From positions 1 through 64,000 of the IMG/VR virus record IMGVR_UViG_3300035670_000170: DNA of 64,000 nt; one strand, given 5' to 3'. The notes under the pieces are model-generated. The model was not told the DNA's origin. It searched no databases and saw only the letters and a program-made list of their open reading frames with translations. Positions within the stretch are counted from its first letter, which is position 1. Each line of letters starts with the position of its first letter. A program made the position numbers and the translations under genes. Origin of the DNA: a virus. Positions 20,881-29,832 of the stretch are shown here, piece after piece.

Positions 20881-21249
20881 ATGAAAGCCATCATCACAAT
20901 AGCCATCGCGCTAACAACACTATCTGCATCAGCACAGTGTAACAACAAAGAACTGGCAGACGTTCGCTACGTAATTGACAACTACACCGCGTTCAGAAAA
21001 CAAGTCAAAGCCAACCAAGGGAAATACTATTCAGAGGATTCGTCTTACGTTGATAGTAGGTTGGTGTACTTCTGTTCAACCACAGACCCGCTTACGCTAC
21101 CCGAATTTTACAAGTGCAAGCGGTACAAGAACAAAGTCGGTGATGTGCCTTACACATACCAGACGCGTAAATGCAAAGAGTTCCTTATTACTTGCTTTGA
21201 GGCATCCGGCTGTCCGGGCATCTATCGGTACACATTCTACAAGCTATAA
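20881..21249 (+). CDS. Exported small protein 2, Cys-rich
   Basis: 122 residues with a signal peptide (MKAIITIAIALTTLSASA, cleavage before Gln-Cys). The mature part has seven cysteines, suggesting disulfides in the periplasm. Tyr/Lys-rich. No family recognised. The shared leader with exported protein 1 suggests common expression; a role in superinfection exclusion or lysis is possible but unsupported. Confidence 0.65.
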   Translation: MKAIITIAIALTTLSASAQCNNKELADVRYVIDNYTAFRKQVKANQGKYYSEDSSYVDSRLVYFCSTTDPLTLPEFYKCKRYKNKVGDVPYTYQTRKCKEFLITCFEASGCPGIYRYTFYKL

Positions 21250-21254
21250 TTTCT

Positions 21255-21262
21255 TAACTTTG
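21255..21262 (+). promoter_or_regulatory. TAnnTTTG promoter element
   Basis: TAACTTTG, 16 bases upstream of the start at 21278. Confidence 0.6.
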
Positions 21263-21277
21263 GCGAAAGTATTTACA

Positions 21278-22000
21278 ATGCCAAAGCCAAGACGCAAAAG
21301 ACCTTATCGGATAGGTCACGTAGAGCAATCGCAGACGTTCCGTTACAGTGAGGAGAAAGAGCCGAATGTGGAACATACTCAAGTTGAGGTCGATAAGAAA
21401 GGTCAGAAAAAGACTGTCCTACAAAACCTCCGCAAGCAGTCTATGTACAGCGCTGAACAAGCCGCACAGGCTGGCGCCGTAGCCCCTGTGCCAAAAGAGC
21501 AACTTAGCGGTGGCAAGGAAAAGACCCCTGCCGAACCCGAAAAGAAAGACGTATCTACCAACACCAGTTACCTAAGAAGCAAGAAGAAAATTGCTGAAAG
21601 GCTACGTCAGGGCGGCACCACAAAGCGTGCTAAACCAAAAGACTACGGGCGTAAAAAGGCCGACGACGGAACTGTAACACGTGAAACGACGGCTTACGAA
21701 CGGTCTACCCAAAAGTATTACCAGCGTGGTAAAGGAAAGGGTACCGTTAAAACATCCAAGAGCGAACGGTTTGTATTAGACCCCGAAGGCAAAAAGGCTA
21801 TGCGTACACACGGCGTAAAGGAAAAGTACGTCCGTGGTGCCGTTAGCAGTTCCGTGCTGCGTGCCACAGAGGGCGAAGGGGCTGGCGGTACTACCAAGGA
21901 GAACCAAAAGACATCCAAGGGCGAGGTGTATCGCGGTAAGAAAAGACGTACATTTGTCATTGAAGGTGATGCCCGTCTAAAAAAACGCAAGTATTTCTAA
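21278..22000 (+). CDS. Basic, probably unstructured protein
   Basis: 240 residues from the ATG at 21278, behind its own promoter box. Rich in Lys, Arg, Thr and Gly with repeated basic clusters (KPRRKRPYRIG, YLRSKKKIAERLRQ, KGEVYRGKKRRTF). Similar in composition to the product at 20309 and may be a head-internal or DNA-binding protein. Its stop overlaps the next ATG (TAATG). Confidence 0.6.
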   Translation: MPKPRRKRPYRIGHVEQSQTFRYSEEKEPNVEHTQVEVDKKGQKKTVLQNLRKQSMYSAEQAAQAGAVAPVPKEQLSGGKEKTPAEPEKKDVSTNTSYLRSKKKIAERLRQGGTTKRAKPKDYGRKKADDGTVTRETTAYERSTQKYYQRGKGKGTVKTSKSERFVLDPEGKKAMRTHGVKEKYVRGAVSSSVLRATEGEGAGGTTKENQKTSKGEVYRGKKRRTFVIEGDARLKKRKYF

Positions 22001-22329
22001 TGGTTGAAATAGCCACCATACTTTTTATTTCACTGCCGATTATCGTGCTGTGGTATGCCATATACCGCGAGAAGCGTATGGTTAGCGAAGGGGTGAACAT
22101 CATTGAGGTCGATGACAGCGATGATGTTGTTGCCGTTCCTTATAGTGATGGGAGTTCCCGTGTGGTGTTTTTGAAGCGGTATCAGATTCCGTGGTGGAAC
22201 AGCTTAACATCGCGACAGAAAGCGGAGGTTTGGAAAGACATTCAGGATGCCGTTAAGCGTGGCGACCTTGAGTACGTTAAAGACGATAGCGGTAAGATAA
22301 TTGGAATTAGGAATGGACAACATAATTGA
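22000..22329 (+). CDS. Hypothetical single-pass membrane protein
   Basis: 109 residues. One N-terminal transmembrane segment (IATILFISLPIIVLWYAIY) followed by a soluble acidic domain (EVDDSDDVVAVPYSD) and a helical tail. Nothing known. Overlaps both neighbours, so it is translated within one unit with them. Confidence 0.6.
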   Translation: MVEIATILFISLPIIVLWYAIYREKRMVSEGVNIIEVDDSDDVVAVPYSDGSSRVVFLKRYQIPWWNSLTSRQKAEVWKDIQDAVKRGDLEYVKDDSGKIIGIRNGQHN

Positions 22330-22576
22330 TAACAGGCCGATTATTCGGATTAAGTGGGGGCCAGACCTAAAGAGCCAATACTACGTTTCCCAAGAGGTTA
22401 GTGTTGGTGCCGCCGGAACAGCTATCGTGACGCGCATTGTCCGCGATCAGTTTGAATACCTAAAGACTGGGCGTAGCGTGTACCACGTCTATGCCTTATT
22501 TGAACAACGGGAGGTCGTCCTTCGGTCAAGCGATGGGCTACCCGCTGAAATAAATTATGACGCAACAAAACAATAA
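22313..22576 (+). CDS. Hypothetical small beta-rich protein
   Basis: 87 residues from the ATG at 22313 (MDNIIDNRPIIRIKWGP), which overlaps the upstream gene end by 17 bases. Alternating strands with Val/Ile/Arg; perhaps a virion-associated protein given its neighbours. No family recognised. Confidence 0.6.
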   Translation: MDNIIDNRPIIRIKWGPDLKSQYYVSQEVSVGAAGTAIVTRIVRDQFEYLKTGRSVYHVYALFEQREVVLRSSDGLPAEINYDATKQ

Positions 22577-22578
22577 TC

Positions 22579-23364
22579 ATGGGAAACTTAGTTAGTGTAA
22601 CTGTAAAAAGCATTGGCGACCAGCAGGTTGCCAACAATACGTACCTGTTGAACAAGAAATTTGTGGTTAACGCTGTTGAGGCTAATAGCGACACGGAGAT
22701 TCTGTATAACTTCAAACAATCGGTTTCAAAGATCGTTGTAGATGAAACAGGGTTGTCTTTGAACTACGAAGGTGCTGGTAACGATGCTATCACCGTAAGT
22801 GTAATCGCTGTGGATAATATTTCACAGCCTACGCTGAGTGTAAATGTCGTTGTTGACGATATTATTATCTGTGCTAAAAACACCGCTGACGCTAACGACA
22901 CAGACATTTTCCTTGCTGACGGACGGCAGTTGACGGTGAGCGAAACCATTGCGGAAGTCGTTGCCGAAAACCCAACGGTTAAGGTTTATAGGGCTTTAAT
23001 CACACAATCTGGTGAGGACAACCCTGTTGCGACTGTACTTGAGAATACTACCGGGGCGACATTATCATACAGCTTTGATGAACAGAACTTCGGGTACATT
23101 GACGCCAATAGGGATATTTTCTCCCAAGGTAAGGTAATCATTAACGGAAAGTTATGTATAACCACATCAGACGCATACTGCGTGTTGTACGACGCATATC
23201 TTGACGATTTAGCTGGCATTACTGGTTTTATTTACTTTGACAGGCTTACGGACAGCCAAATAAGGTTAACCATACTTGCAGACGGGAACCGATTGCAGTT
23301 TTCAAACAGTCTACTTTGCACCAGCGACAACCCTTACTACATCGAAATACTAATTTACCCATAA
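22579..23364 (+). CDS. Beta-rich probable virion protein
   Basis: 261 residues. Short beta strands with many Val, Thr, Asn and Asp (LSVNVVVDDIIICAKN, GATLSYSFDEQ) are typical of phage structural or fibre domains. No signature seen. The stop overlaps or abuts the next start (ATAATG). Confidence 0.55.
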   Translation: MGNLVSVTVKSIGDQQVANNTYLLNKKFVVNAVEANSDTEILYNFKQSVSKIVVDETGLSLNYEGAGNDAITVSVIAVDNISQPTLSVNVVVDDIIICAKNTADANDTDIFLADGRQLTVSETIAEVVAENPTVKVYRALITQSGEDNPVATVLENTTGATLSYSFDEQNFGYIDANRDIFSQGKVIINGKLCITTSDAYCVLYDAYLDDLAGITGFIYFDRLTDSQIRLTILADGNRLQFSNSLLCTSDNPYYIEILIYP

Positions 23365-23927
23365 TGTACGGACAGCCATTAAGTAAGGTCAATGTTTCGA
23401 TAGACACAAAGGCTAAGTCAAAAAAGGACTTGGGTTCAGTAGTCATCGAAATAGTCACCGACTACGACCCATACAACCCCTTGCACTGCGTTCAGGAAGG
23501 CGTCGTTACCGACGTGCCGCGTGACGGCAGCGCAGAGGTACAAATTGGTGACGTGGTGTACATCCACCATTCGTCAGGGGAAAAAGGGCATCCTGTACTA
23601 AAGGGGATATATCAGGTGGATAACGTGATGATATACGCCTACAAGCGCGACGGGGTGCTGCATACCGTTAAGGGGTGGACGTTCGTGGAACCCATGAAAG
23701 AAACCATTGACGACATTAAGCAGAACGGGGTGTTCATAAAGGCTATCGAAGGGGACAAACAGGGTTATGGTACCGCGTGGCTTGTAGACGATGAACTGTC
23801 ACAACAGGGCGTTGTATCCGGTGACTTGGTTAGCTTTGTCCCCAACCGTGGGTATGGTATGTACATCGACGGGAAGTTCTACTTCCGTATTCGCAATAGG
23901 GACGTCATTGCTTTGTGTTACGTATGA
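23364..23927 (+). CDS. GroES-like co-chaperonin candidate
   Basis: 187 residues from the ATG at 23364. The C-terminal half (GVFIKAIEGDKQGYGTAW, VSGDLVSFVPNRGYGMYIDG, IRNRDVIAL) follows the GroES barrel pattern, where a G-D-x-V strand and a final R-x-x-D-I-x-A are conserved. The N-terminal half may be a second, diverged barrel (VQIGDVVYIHHSSGEKG). It could help fold capsid proteins with host GroEL. Weaker match than the gene at 29829. Confidence 0.45.
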   Translation: MYGQPLSKVNVSIDTKAKSKKDLGSVVIEIVTDYDPYNPLHCVQEGVVTDVPRDGSAEVQIGDVVYIHHSSGEKGHPVLKGIYQVDNVMIYAYKRDGVLHTVKGWTFVEPMKETIDDIKQNGVFIKAIEGDKQGYGTAWLVDDELSQQGVVSGDLVSFVPNRGYGMYIDGKFYFRIRNRDVIALCYV

Positions 23928-24217
23928 GAAATAGGTTAGCAGGTAGGAAACTGGTTAGCGACAGCGATGCTGGCGCCACAACGCGCTTTTACCGCAAGAA
24001 CCCCGCTGCCCGAAGGAAGAAGATGGCGTACATGAAAAAGTACAACAACAGACCTGAACGGGTGGCGTATCGCATGGAACATAACAAAAAGGCTAACGAA
24101 ATGGGCGTAAACGGCAAGCGTGCGTCACGTAAGAAAGACTTGGTGCGCGGCAAGGACGGGAGACTACGCCTTGGCAGCATGGTAGCCAACAGGAAGGCGG
24201 CAAATCGCAAACGATAA
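23924..24217 (+). CDS. Conserved basic phage protein
   Basis: 97 residues, ATG overlapping the upstream TGA. Very basic; the segment TRFYRKNPAARRKKMAYMKK and later NKKANEMG resemble a small basic protein seen in many phages beside structural genes. No function is established; nucleic acid binding is likely from composition. Confidence 0.6.
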   Translation: MRNRLAGRKLVSDSDAGATTRFYRKNPAARRKKMAYMKKYNNRPERVAYRMEHNKKANEMGVNGKRASRKKDLVRGKDGRLRLGSMVANRKAANRKR

Positions 24218-24223
24218 AAGTAT

Positions 24224-24231
24224 TATCTTTG
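24224..24231 (+). promoter_or_regulatory. TAnnTTTG promoter element
   Basis: TATCTTTG, 19 bases upstream of the ATG at 24251. Confidence 0.65.
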
Positions 24232-24250
24232 GCTTAAATAAGGACTTGAA

Positions 24251-24877
24251 ATGGCAAAAATACTTAGCTTACAGCTTGTAAATAACGGCGGGTTATTCCA
24301 GATTAACGACATTGACATCGTTAAGGTTTACGCCGATACATTAGGTAGTGCAGTTCGTTGGGTTGAATCCGACAGCGGCCTACCACGTACAGCCGTTGTG
24401 ACGGCATCATTGGCTAACATATCTACGTTTACAGACGTATTGATTAGCGTTACGATGAGCGACAACAGCGTTCAGTACCTCATCATCAACCGCGTGGTCG
24501 ATATGTACGAAGACCCGACTTCGGGTTATGCCGTGATTTACTACGATCAGGCTGGTGCTGCGTTAGAGCGACTGATGACATCAGAAAGCGTGCCTGCCAT
24601 CACTGCTAAACTTTCCACTAAGAACGGCGACACATCATACGTGTTTGACAGCGTTAACTTCACCACTGGTGTTATCGCCCTTGCTGCTGCCGAAGGGGAC
24701 AAGACAAGTGTGTTCACCAATGGTATCGTGTTTAACGTGGTTGGCACCAACTGGTCAAACGTGTTCAGTGTATCAAGTTCTACGTACAATGCGACACTTG
24801 GAATCACCTACATCACGGTTAACGAAACCATTTCACGTTCTACCGAAGAATCGGGTCGTATCGTTACCCAAGGGTAA
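24251..24877 (+). CDS. Beta-rich probable virion protein
   Basis: 208 residues, Ser/Thr/Val-rich throughout (FTDVLISVTMSDNSVQYLII, SSTYNATLGITYITVN), with no catalytic motif. It has its own promoter and terminator, as do the capsid and other strongly expressed genes here, suggesting an abundant virion component. Confidence 0.6.
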   Translation: MAKILSLQLVNNGGLFQINDIDIVKVYADTLGSAVRWVESDSGLPRTAVVTASLANISTFTDVLISVTMSDNSVQYLIINRVVDMYEDPTSGYAVIYYDQAGAALERLMTSESVPAITAKLSTKNGDTSYVFDSVNFTTGVIALAAAEGDKTSVFTNGIVFNVVGTNWSNVFSVSSSTYNATLGITYITVNETISRSTEESGRIVTQG

Positions 24878-24900
24878 TTTAACAATAACTTAACAGCAAG

Positions 24901-24929
24901 AAAGGCTACCTATATGGTGGCCTTTTTTT
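24901..24929 (+). terminator. Rho-independent terminator
   Basis: AAGGCTACC-tata-TGGTGGCCTT hairpin followed by seven Ts. Confidence 0.85.
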
Positions 24930-24930
24930 G

Positions 24931-24938
24931 TATCTTTG
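24931..24938 (+). promoter_or_regulatory. TAnnTTTG promoter element
   Basis: TATCTTTG directly behind the terminator T-run; would start the glycosyltransferase block. Confidence 0.65.
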
Positions 24939-24957
24939 GGTACTTAAATTAAATTAA

Positions 24958-25869
24958 ATGCGCTTACTTCACATTGGCCTACACGCTGGCAGAAACCCGC
25001 GCAATGGCTTTCAGGGATCGCTATCCAATGCCTTTGATGTTTTAGAGATACCCGACGGCACCCCGAGCCTATCCGATGTCGTTGTAGACAGGGTAGACCG
25101 ATTTAAGCCCGACCTTGTGTTTATGCAGATTCAGCGCGATGGCGTCATTGACCCACAGGTGGTGGAGTGGCTATCTGAAAGAACCCGTGTGATAAACTGG
25201 ACGGGGGACGTGCGTAAGGACGTCCCTGAATGGATGGTGGATATAGCCCAGTGGTGTGTCACGTCGTTTAGCAACATGACGGACGTTAAGAAAGTCAGGG
25301 CTATGGGTTATGAATCGGAGTACCTACAAATAGGCTTTGACCCCACGATATTCTGTTCAGGGGACGTGGCGTTTAGAAAGAAGGACGTTGTGTTTATGGG
25401 TAATCACTACAAGGGTATGTTCCCCCTTAGTGACTTTAGGATTGATGCCGTACAGCGGTTATATTCAGAGTTCCCTAATGCCTTTGGCGCATGGGGCAGT
25501 AGCCTACCTGTTAGCGAAGGTAGCACTGGTTATAGCCAACACCTTGAGGCTGCGATTTATCGGGGCGCCCGAATTGGTATCAACATCAGCCACTTCGACT
25601 ACGAAATGTACAGTTCAGACCGTATGTTCAGGATGATGGGTAGCGGGGTGATGTGCCTGTCGCACCACTTTAAGGGCATTGAGGATATGTTCACGGTGGG
25701 GGAACACCTTGATACGTTCAAGACCGTTGACGAAATGGTTGATAAGGTGCGGTTCTACTTGCAGAACCCAAAACGGGCGGCGGCAATAGCCATGAACGGG
25801 TGCATCCACGTCCACAAGAACTACACCTACGATCACATGGTAGCAAACATTAAAAACATGGGTAAATGA
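24958..25869 (+). CDS. GT-B type glycosyltransferase (CgeB-like)
   Basis: 303 residues. The pattern of a two-lobed GT-B enzyme is visible: N-terminal LLHIGLHAGRNPRNG, FKPDLVFMQIQRDG, then the C-terminal nucleotide-sugar side with ARIGINISHFDYEMYSSDRM, FRMMGSGVMCLS and FKTVDEMVDKVRFYL. This matches spore maturation/CgeB-like transferases. It probably transfers a sugar from an NDP donor. Two motif copies lie inside (25565, R; 25771, F). First gene of a six-gene transfer block. Confidence 0.75.
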   Translation: MRLLHIGLHAGRNPRNGFQGSLSNAFDVLEIPDGTPSLSDVVVDRVDRFKPDLVFMQIQRDGVIDPQVVEWLSERTRVINWTGDVRKDVPEWMVDIAQWCVTSFSNMTDVKKVRAMGYESEYLQIGFDPTIFCSGDVAFRKKDVVFMGNHYKGMFPLSDFRIDAVQRLYSEFPNAFGAWGSSLPVSEGSTGYSQHLEAAIYRGARIGINISHFDYEMYSSDRMFRMMGSGVMCLSHHFKGIEDMFTVGEHLDTFKTVDEMVDKVRFYLQNPKRAAAIAMNGCIHVHKNYTYDHMVANIKNMGK

Positions 25870-26621
25870 AGGTATGCTCATACATCCCACTTCACTACGG
25901 GCGTGAGTACCTACGTGAAAGCATAACGTCGTTCTACGACTTAGTGGATGAAATACACATCCTATACACGTCTAAGCCGTCCTACGGGTCGTCAACAAGC
26001 ATGGCGTGTCCCGAAACAGAGATTGAACTACGTTCGACAGCCGAAGTAGCAGCGGGTAGTAAGCTGGTGTGGCACAACGTGGATGCTTATAGCGAAGGTC
26101 AGCACAGGGGTATTGCCAATAGGATACTTCAGTCGTGTGATGTCCTATTCACCAGTGATGCCGATGAGGTGTGGTTCCAAGACCCGCTATCGTTAGCCAT
26201 TGAACAGGCTTTTAATGACAAAGACCACAACAGGTTTGCCGTAACGGGTAAGATTGATTTGTGGCGCTCGTTTAAGTATCAAATGGTTGACGGCTTTACC
26301 CCCGTTAGGATACTAACCAACGGTGCCGACGGTCAAGCCACCGTACACGCGCCATACCTACATTTTGGGTACGCGCAGCGATTGAACGTCATTGAGTATA
26401 AAATGCACATCCACGGGCATAAAGGGGAGATTATTTCCTTGCACGGGTCGGTGGATAACTACTTGGACAAGCTACGAAAGTGGACACCCGATAATAATGT
26501 TGAGGACTGTTACCACCCTGCAAGCCGTGATATTTGGCGTCAGGCCGAACCGTTTAACAAGTGGTTTATGCCAGCGTTCATGCAGATTCACCCAAACTTT
26601 GAAAAGGAGATTATCGAATGA
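25866..26621 (+). CDS. GT-A type glycosyltransferase
   Basis: 251 residues, ATGA overlap with the previous gene. GT-A features: N-terminal CSYIPLHYGREYLRESI, a DxD-like motif in FTSDADEVW (metal and NDP-sugar binding, about residue 98), and a His-rich C-terminal region (MHIHGHKGE). No membrane segment, so a soluble transferase. Target unknown: surface sugars, virion protein or DNA. Confidence 0.7.
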   Translation: MKVCSYIPLHYGREYLRESITSFYDLVDEIHILYTSKPSYGSSTSMACPETEIELRSTAEVAAGSKLVWHNVDAYSEGQHRGIANRILQSCDVLFTSDADEVWFQDPLSLAIEQAFNDKDHNRFAVTGKIDLWRSFKYQMVDGFTPVRILTNGADGQATVHAPYLHFGYAQRLNVIEYKMHIHGHKGEIISLHGSVDNYLDKLRKWTPDNNVEDCYHPASRDIWRQAEPFNKWFMPAFMQIHPNFEKEIIE

Positions 26622-27253
26622 GGAAGGTGATGGTTGGTGTTCCGGTAATCTACTGTGATGAGTGCGTTAGGGACTGCCTTGCCACGCTGAACCAGTTTGA
26701 CCATGTGTTTATCGTGGATAACTGCGCGACGGCTGGTATAAAGGCCATGATTGAGCCGTATGATAAGGTTGTTAACCCACAGAACGTCTATGTGAACCCC
26801 GCATGGAATCAGATAATGTACAGGTTCTTACATTCGGAGTTTGACGTACTGGTTATCCTTAATTCAGATATGGTGCTACGCGGTGATGTAGCCGATCAGA
26901 TACGCGCAAAAGATTGGGATGAGTTACTTGTGGTGCCGCTGCCAAACATGGTCAATGATTTCGTGTATGGTGTGGGGGCAAACCTTAGTGTGACGGACGG
27001 TGTGCCGGGGACGATGATTGTCCTGACCCGCAAGATGGTCGAACAGGTGTACCCCATACCGCAGGATATTCTACTGTGGTTTGGTGACAACTGGATATAC
27101 GACAGGCTACGCAAACGCGGCTACACCACCACCATATACCACGGGTTACAAGGCAAACACGGCGGCAGTAGGAGCATAGTGGCACTACCGGAAGCACATG
27201 AAATAATCGAAAAAGACAAATTAGCATGGAAACACGTAAAGACAAACCTGTAA
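26618..27253 (+). CDS. Glycosyltransferase family 2-like protein
   Basis: 211 residues, overlapping the previous stop. N-terminal VMVGVPVIYCDECVRDCLATL and HVFIVDNCAT are typical of family 2 folds; ILNSDMVLRGD holds the acidic metal site; WFGDNWIYDRLRKRGY is the C-terminal acceptor-side motif. Smaller than usual family 2 enzymes. Works presumably with the neighbouring transferases. Confidence 0.7.
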   Translation: MRKVMVGVPVIYCDECVRDCLATLNQFDHVFIVDNCATAGIKAMIEPYDKVVNPQNVYVNPAWNQIMYRFLHSEFDVLVILNSDMVLRGDVADQIRAKDWDELLVVPLPNMVNDFVYGVGANLSVTDGVPGTMIVLTRKMVEQVYPIPQDILLWFGDNWIYDRLRKRGYTTTIYHGLQGKHGGSRSIVALPEAHEIIEKDKLAWKHVKTNL

Positions 27254-27807
27254 GACACGACGTAATTAACTACCTTATTGAGCGCTATGGGTATAAGAAA
27301 TACCTTGAGATAGGTGTTCAGTATATGGTTAACTGGAATGAGATTAAGTGCGAAACAAAGGTCGGGGTGGAGCCTAACCCACTACCTGACGAGCGCATAT
27401 TTAGGATGACGTCAGATGCTTTCTTTGAGCAGAACAAAGATGATTTTGACATTGTGTTTATTGACGGCGACCACACCTACGCCCAAGCGAAGAAAGACTT
27501 TCTAAACGCAGCGGCAGTGCTAAAGAATGGTGGTGTGATTGTTTTCCACGACACCAACCCCATTGACGAAACATGGACAAACCCATATCAAAACGGCACT
27601 GTCTACAAGGTTATTATGGACATCAGGACTGACCTTTACTTCCTTGTTGTCACCCACAACCACGACCACGGGGTATGCTGTGTGTTCCCTGACAACAAGG
27701 GGGATAGAATGGATTGCACGGGGTTCACGTTTGATGATTTTGATAAGAACAGGGTTAGGATACTGAACCTGTGCGATTGGGATATGTTCAAAGATATGCT
27801 ACCATGA
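27226..27807 (+). CDS. SAM-dependent methyltransferase
   Basis: 193 residues, 28-base overlap upstream. Class I Rossmann fold markers: YLEIGVQY (motif I region), VGVEPNP (acidic end of strand 2), FDIVFIDGDHTYAQAKKDF (motif with IDGDH, as in Methyltransf_24), and GGVIVFHDTNP. Such enzymes often O-methylate sugars, which fits the surrounding glycosyltransferases. Confidence 0.75.
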   Translation: METRKDKPVRHDVINYLIERYGYKKYLEIGVQYMVNWNEIKCETKVGVEPNPLPDERIFRMTSDAFFEQNKDDFDIVFIDGDHTYAQAKKDFLNAAAVLKNGGVIVFHDTNPIDETWTNPYQNGTVYKVIMDIRTDLYFLVVTHNHDHGVCCVFPDNKGDRMDCTGFTFDDFDKNRVRILNLCDWDMFKDMLP

Positions 27808-28430
27808 ATTGTGCGGCTGTAATCATTGAAGGACGTCGGTTAGGGTTTTCGGCTACCCTTGACATCATCACAAGGCACACAAAGTACCTTGAGGACTTTG
27901 ATGTTATTGGCTATTGCTCCAACGAGAACCACATGGAGATGTTTAGCGCTGGTGCTGAAATAATAACTATCCTACCGGAACTATCGGGGAAGTTTGACTT
28001 TAGGCGGTACAATCAGTTGCTTACGTCGGAGTGGTTTTGGTTTGGGTTAGCGGACTACGACAGGGTGTTAATCTTCCAACACGATTCAGGGCTGTTACGT
28101 GATGGCATAGAGGAGTTTTTGGAATACGACTATGTAGGTGCGCCTTGGGGGTTTCAGGAACATGGGGGTAATGGGGGGCTTAGTATTAGGAACCCAGAGG
28201 CTATGCTGAAAGTTATCCGTAAGGTGCCATATTTTGAGAGTGTACATGGCAATGAGGATGTGTACTTTTGTAATGCGATGAAGGAACTTGGGATGAACCT
28301 TGCCCCGCGTGATGTGTGCGCCCGTTTTGCTATCGAAAGTATCCTTGAGTACGGGACACTTGGATACCACGCAATAGATAAGTATTTTAGCAAAGAAATT
28401 GTAAGTAAAATTAAATCACAGTATGCCTAA
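27804..28430 (+). CDS. DUF5672-like glycosyltransferase-associated protein
   Basis: 208 residues from the ATG at 27804 (ATGA overlap). The signature LIFQHDSGLLRDGIEEFLEY, DYVGAPWG and GNGGLSIRNPEAML matches the DUF5672 family, which is found in surface polysaccharide clusters and is thought to be transferase-related. A motif copy (R) at 28318-28332 encodes CARFAI. Confidence 0.7.
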   Translation: MNCAAVIIEGRRLGFSATLDIITRHTKYLEDFDVIGYCSNENHMEMFSAGAEIITILPELSGKFDFRRYNQLLTSEWFWFGLADYDRVLIFQHDSGLLRDGIEEFLEYDYVGAPWGFQEHGGNGGLSIRNPEAMLKVIRKVPYFESVHGNEDVYFCNAMKELGMNLAPRDVCARFAIESILEYGTLGYHAIDKYFSKEIVSKIKSQYA

Positions 28431-29832
28431 CGCCCAGCTAATAACCCCGTTCTATAAGGACAAGAACCCCATTAGACATCAGGAGAATGTCGCTGCCCTG
28501 ATACACAACATCCAAGAGAGGGTATTTTGGCGCATCGTCCTTGTGGTAGATGACGTGGATTACACGCTTCAGGACGTTGTGTTACCGCCGACAGTGGAGG
28601 TGCGATACCAAAACGGGCGCCCCACCTACAACGACCTATTTGCAATAGCCAACGAAGCCCCTATACCATGCGTATCCATTATCGCAAATACTGATATTTA
28701 CTTCAACAGGGACAGCATAAACTTAATTGAGGCTACTATCAATAGCGAAACCTGCTTTGCATTAAGCCGATGGGACGTTGACGACAGTGGTGGCGCAACA
28801 CTATACGACCACTGGGATAGCCAAGACGCATGGGTGTTCTACGGGGCTATAAGGGCTATTGACGGTAGTTTCTATTTAGGGAAACCCGGCTGTGATAACG
28901 CCATTGCCCACCGCATCGAAAGCGCTGGCTACAAGGTTACAAACCCATCAAAGAGCATCAAGTCGTACCACATACACCTATCGGGGCAACGTAACTACAC
29001 CCGCGCAGAGGGGGAGATCATCGAAAAGCCGTACAAGCTAATAAACCCAACGTTTATCAACGAAGAAATTTTGTCTGTATCAAAGGGTAACGTAAGGCAA
29101 AACATAGAACTACCAACACCCGAACAGCTACGGGAAATGTATTCCTATGGGGTACAGAAGAAACAGATGGCAGCTATGGCTACACGGATGCTCAAACCAC
29201 GCTACCTACTGGCGATACTGATACCAACGATGTGGAGCAGGTCGGGTACGTTCAATAAGCTGATACAAGAACTGAACTGTCAGATACGCGACGGGCGGTT
29301 TGGTGACAAGGTTATTGTCCGTCACAAGGTTGACGGTGGGGTGCTGCCGATAGGGGCTAAACGCAATGACCTTATTATGCAAGCCGACGCTAAGTACGTT
29401 ATCTTCATGGACGACGACGATATGCCATCACCCGACTATGTAGACCAACTGGTGTCGGCAATAGAGAACGGCAACCACCCCGACTGCGTGACGATTGAGT
29501 GTAACGTATATTCGTGCGTTGAGGGACACGCCCCTGAATATATGATGCGTATGGTGTACGACATCAATGAGAAAGAGGGGCAGACGCACCTGACGGCTGG
29601 CGGTGGTAGGTTACTAAGGAAATACCCCGGCCACCTATGCGCCATCAAGCGGAAGATAATGCTTAACGTACCGTTTAACGTGCTATGGGGTGACGGTGGT
29701 GACAGGAAGCGCCGTGGTGACAACGGCACCGACGTAAACCAACTGTTAGACCTAAAGCAATCGGGTCTGATAAAAAGCGCAGTCCACATTAACAAAGTAT
29801 TGTACCACTACTACTATAACCCACAAAAATGA
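28423..29832 (+). CDS. Two-domain glycosyltransferase
   Basis: 469 residues. The N-terminal half has LITPFYKDKNP, VVDDVD and NTDIYFNRD, a first GT-A-like domain; the C-terminal half has AILIPTMWSRSGTFNKLI, a clear metal motif FMDDDDMPSPDYV and GDGGDRKRRGDNG, a second family 2 domain. Both may transfer different sugars. It overlaps neighbours at both ends. A motif copy (F, AA variant) at 28605 encodes YQNGRPT. Confidence 0.7.
   Translation: MPNAQLITPFYKDKNPIRHQENVAALIHNIQERVFWRIVLVVDDVDYTLQDVVLPPTVEVRYQNGRPTYNDLFAIANEAPIPCVSIIANTDIYFNRDSINLIEATINSETCFALSRWDVDDSGGATLYDHWDSQDAWVFYGAIRAIDGSFYLGKPGCDNAIAHRIESAGYKVTNPSKSIKSYHIHLSGQRNYTRAEGEIIEKPYKLINPTFINEEILSVSKGNVRQNIELPTPEQLREMYSYGVQKKQMAAMATRMLKPRYLLAILIPTMWSRSGTFNKLIQELNCQIRDGRFGDKVIVRHKVDGGVLPIGAKRNDLIMQADAKYVIFMDDDDMPSPDYVDQLVSAIENGNHPDCVTIECNVYSCVEGHAPEYMMRMVYDINEKEGQTHLTAGGGRLLRKYPGHLCAIKRKIMLNVPFNVLWGDGGDRKRRGDNGTDVNQLLDLKQSGLIKSAVHINKVLYHYYYNPQK

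Noticed and set aside
25771-25781. CAAAACGGGCG in the glycosyltransferase gene as a full motif copy
   Set aside because: The core matches, but the flank is CCC...GC without TTAC; counted as core only, could be chance.
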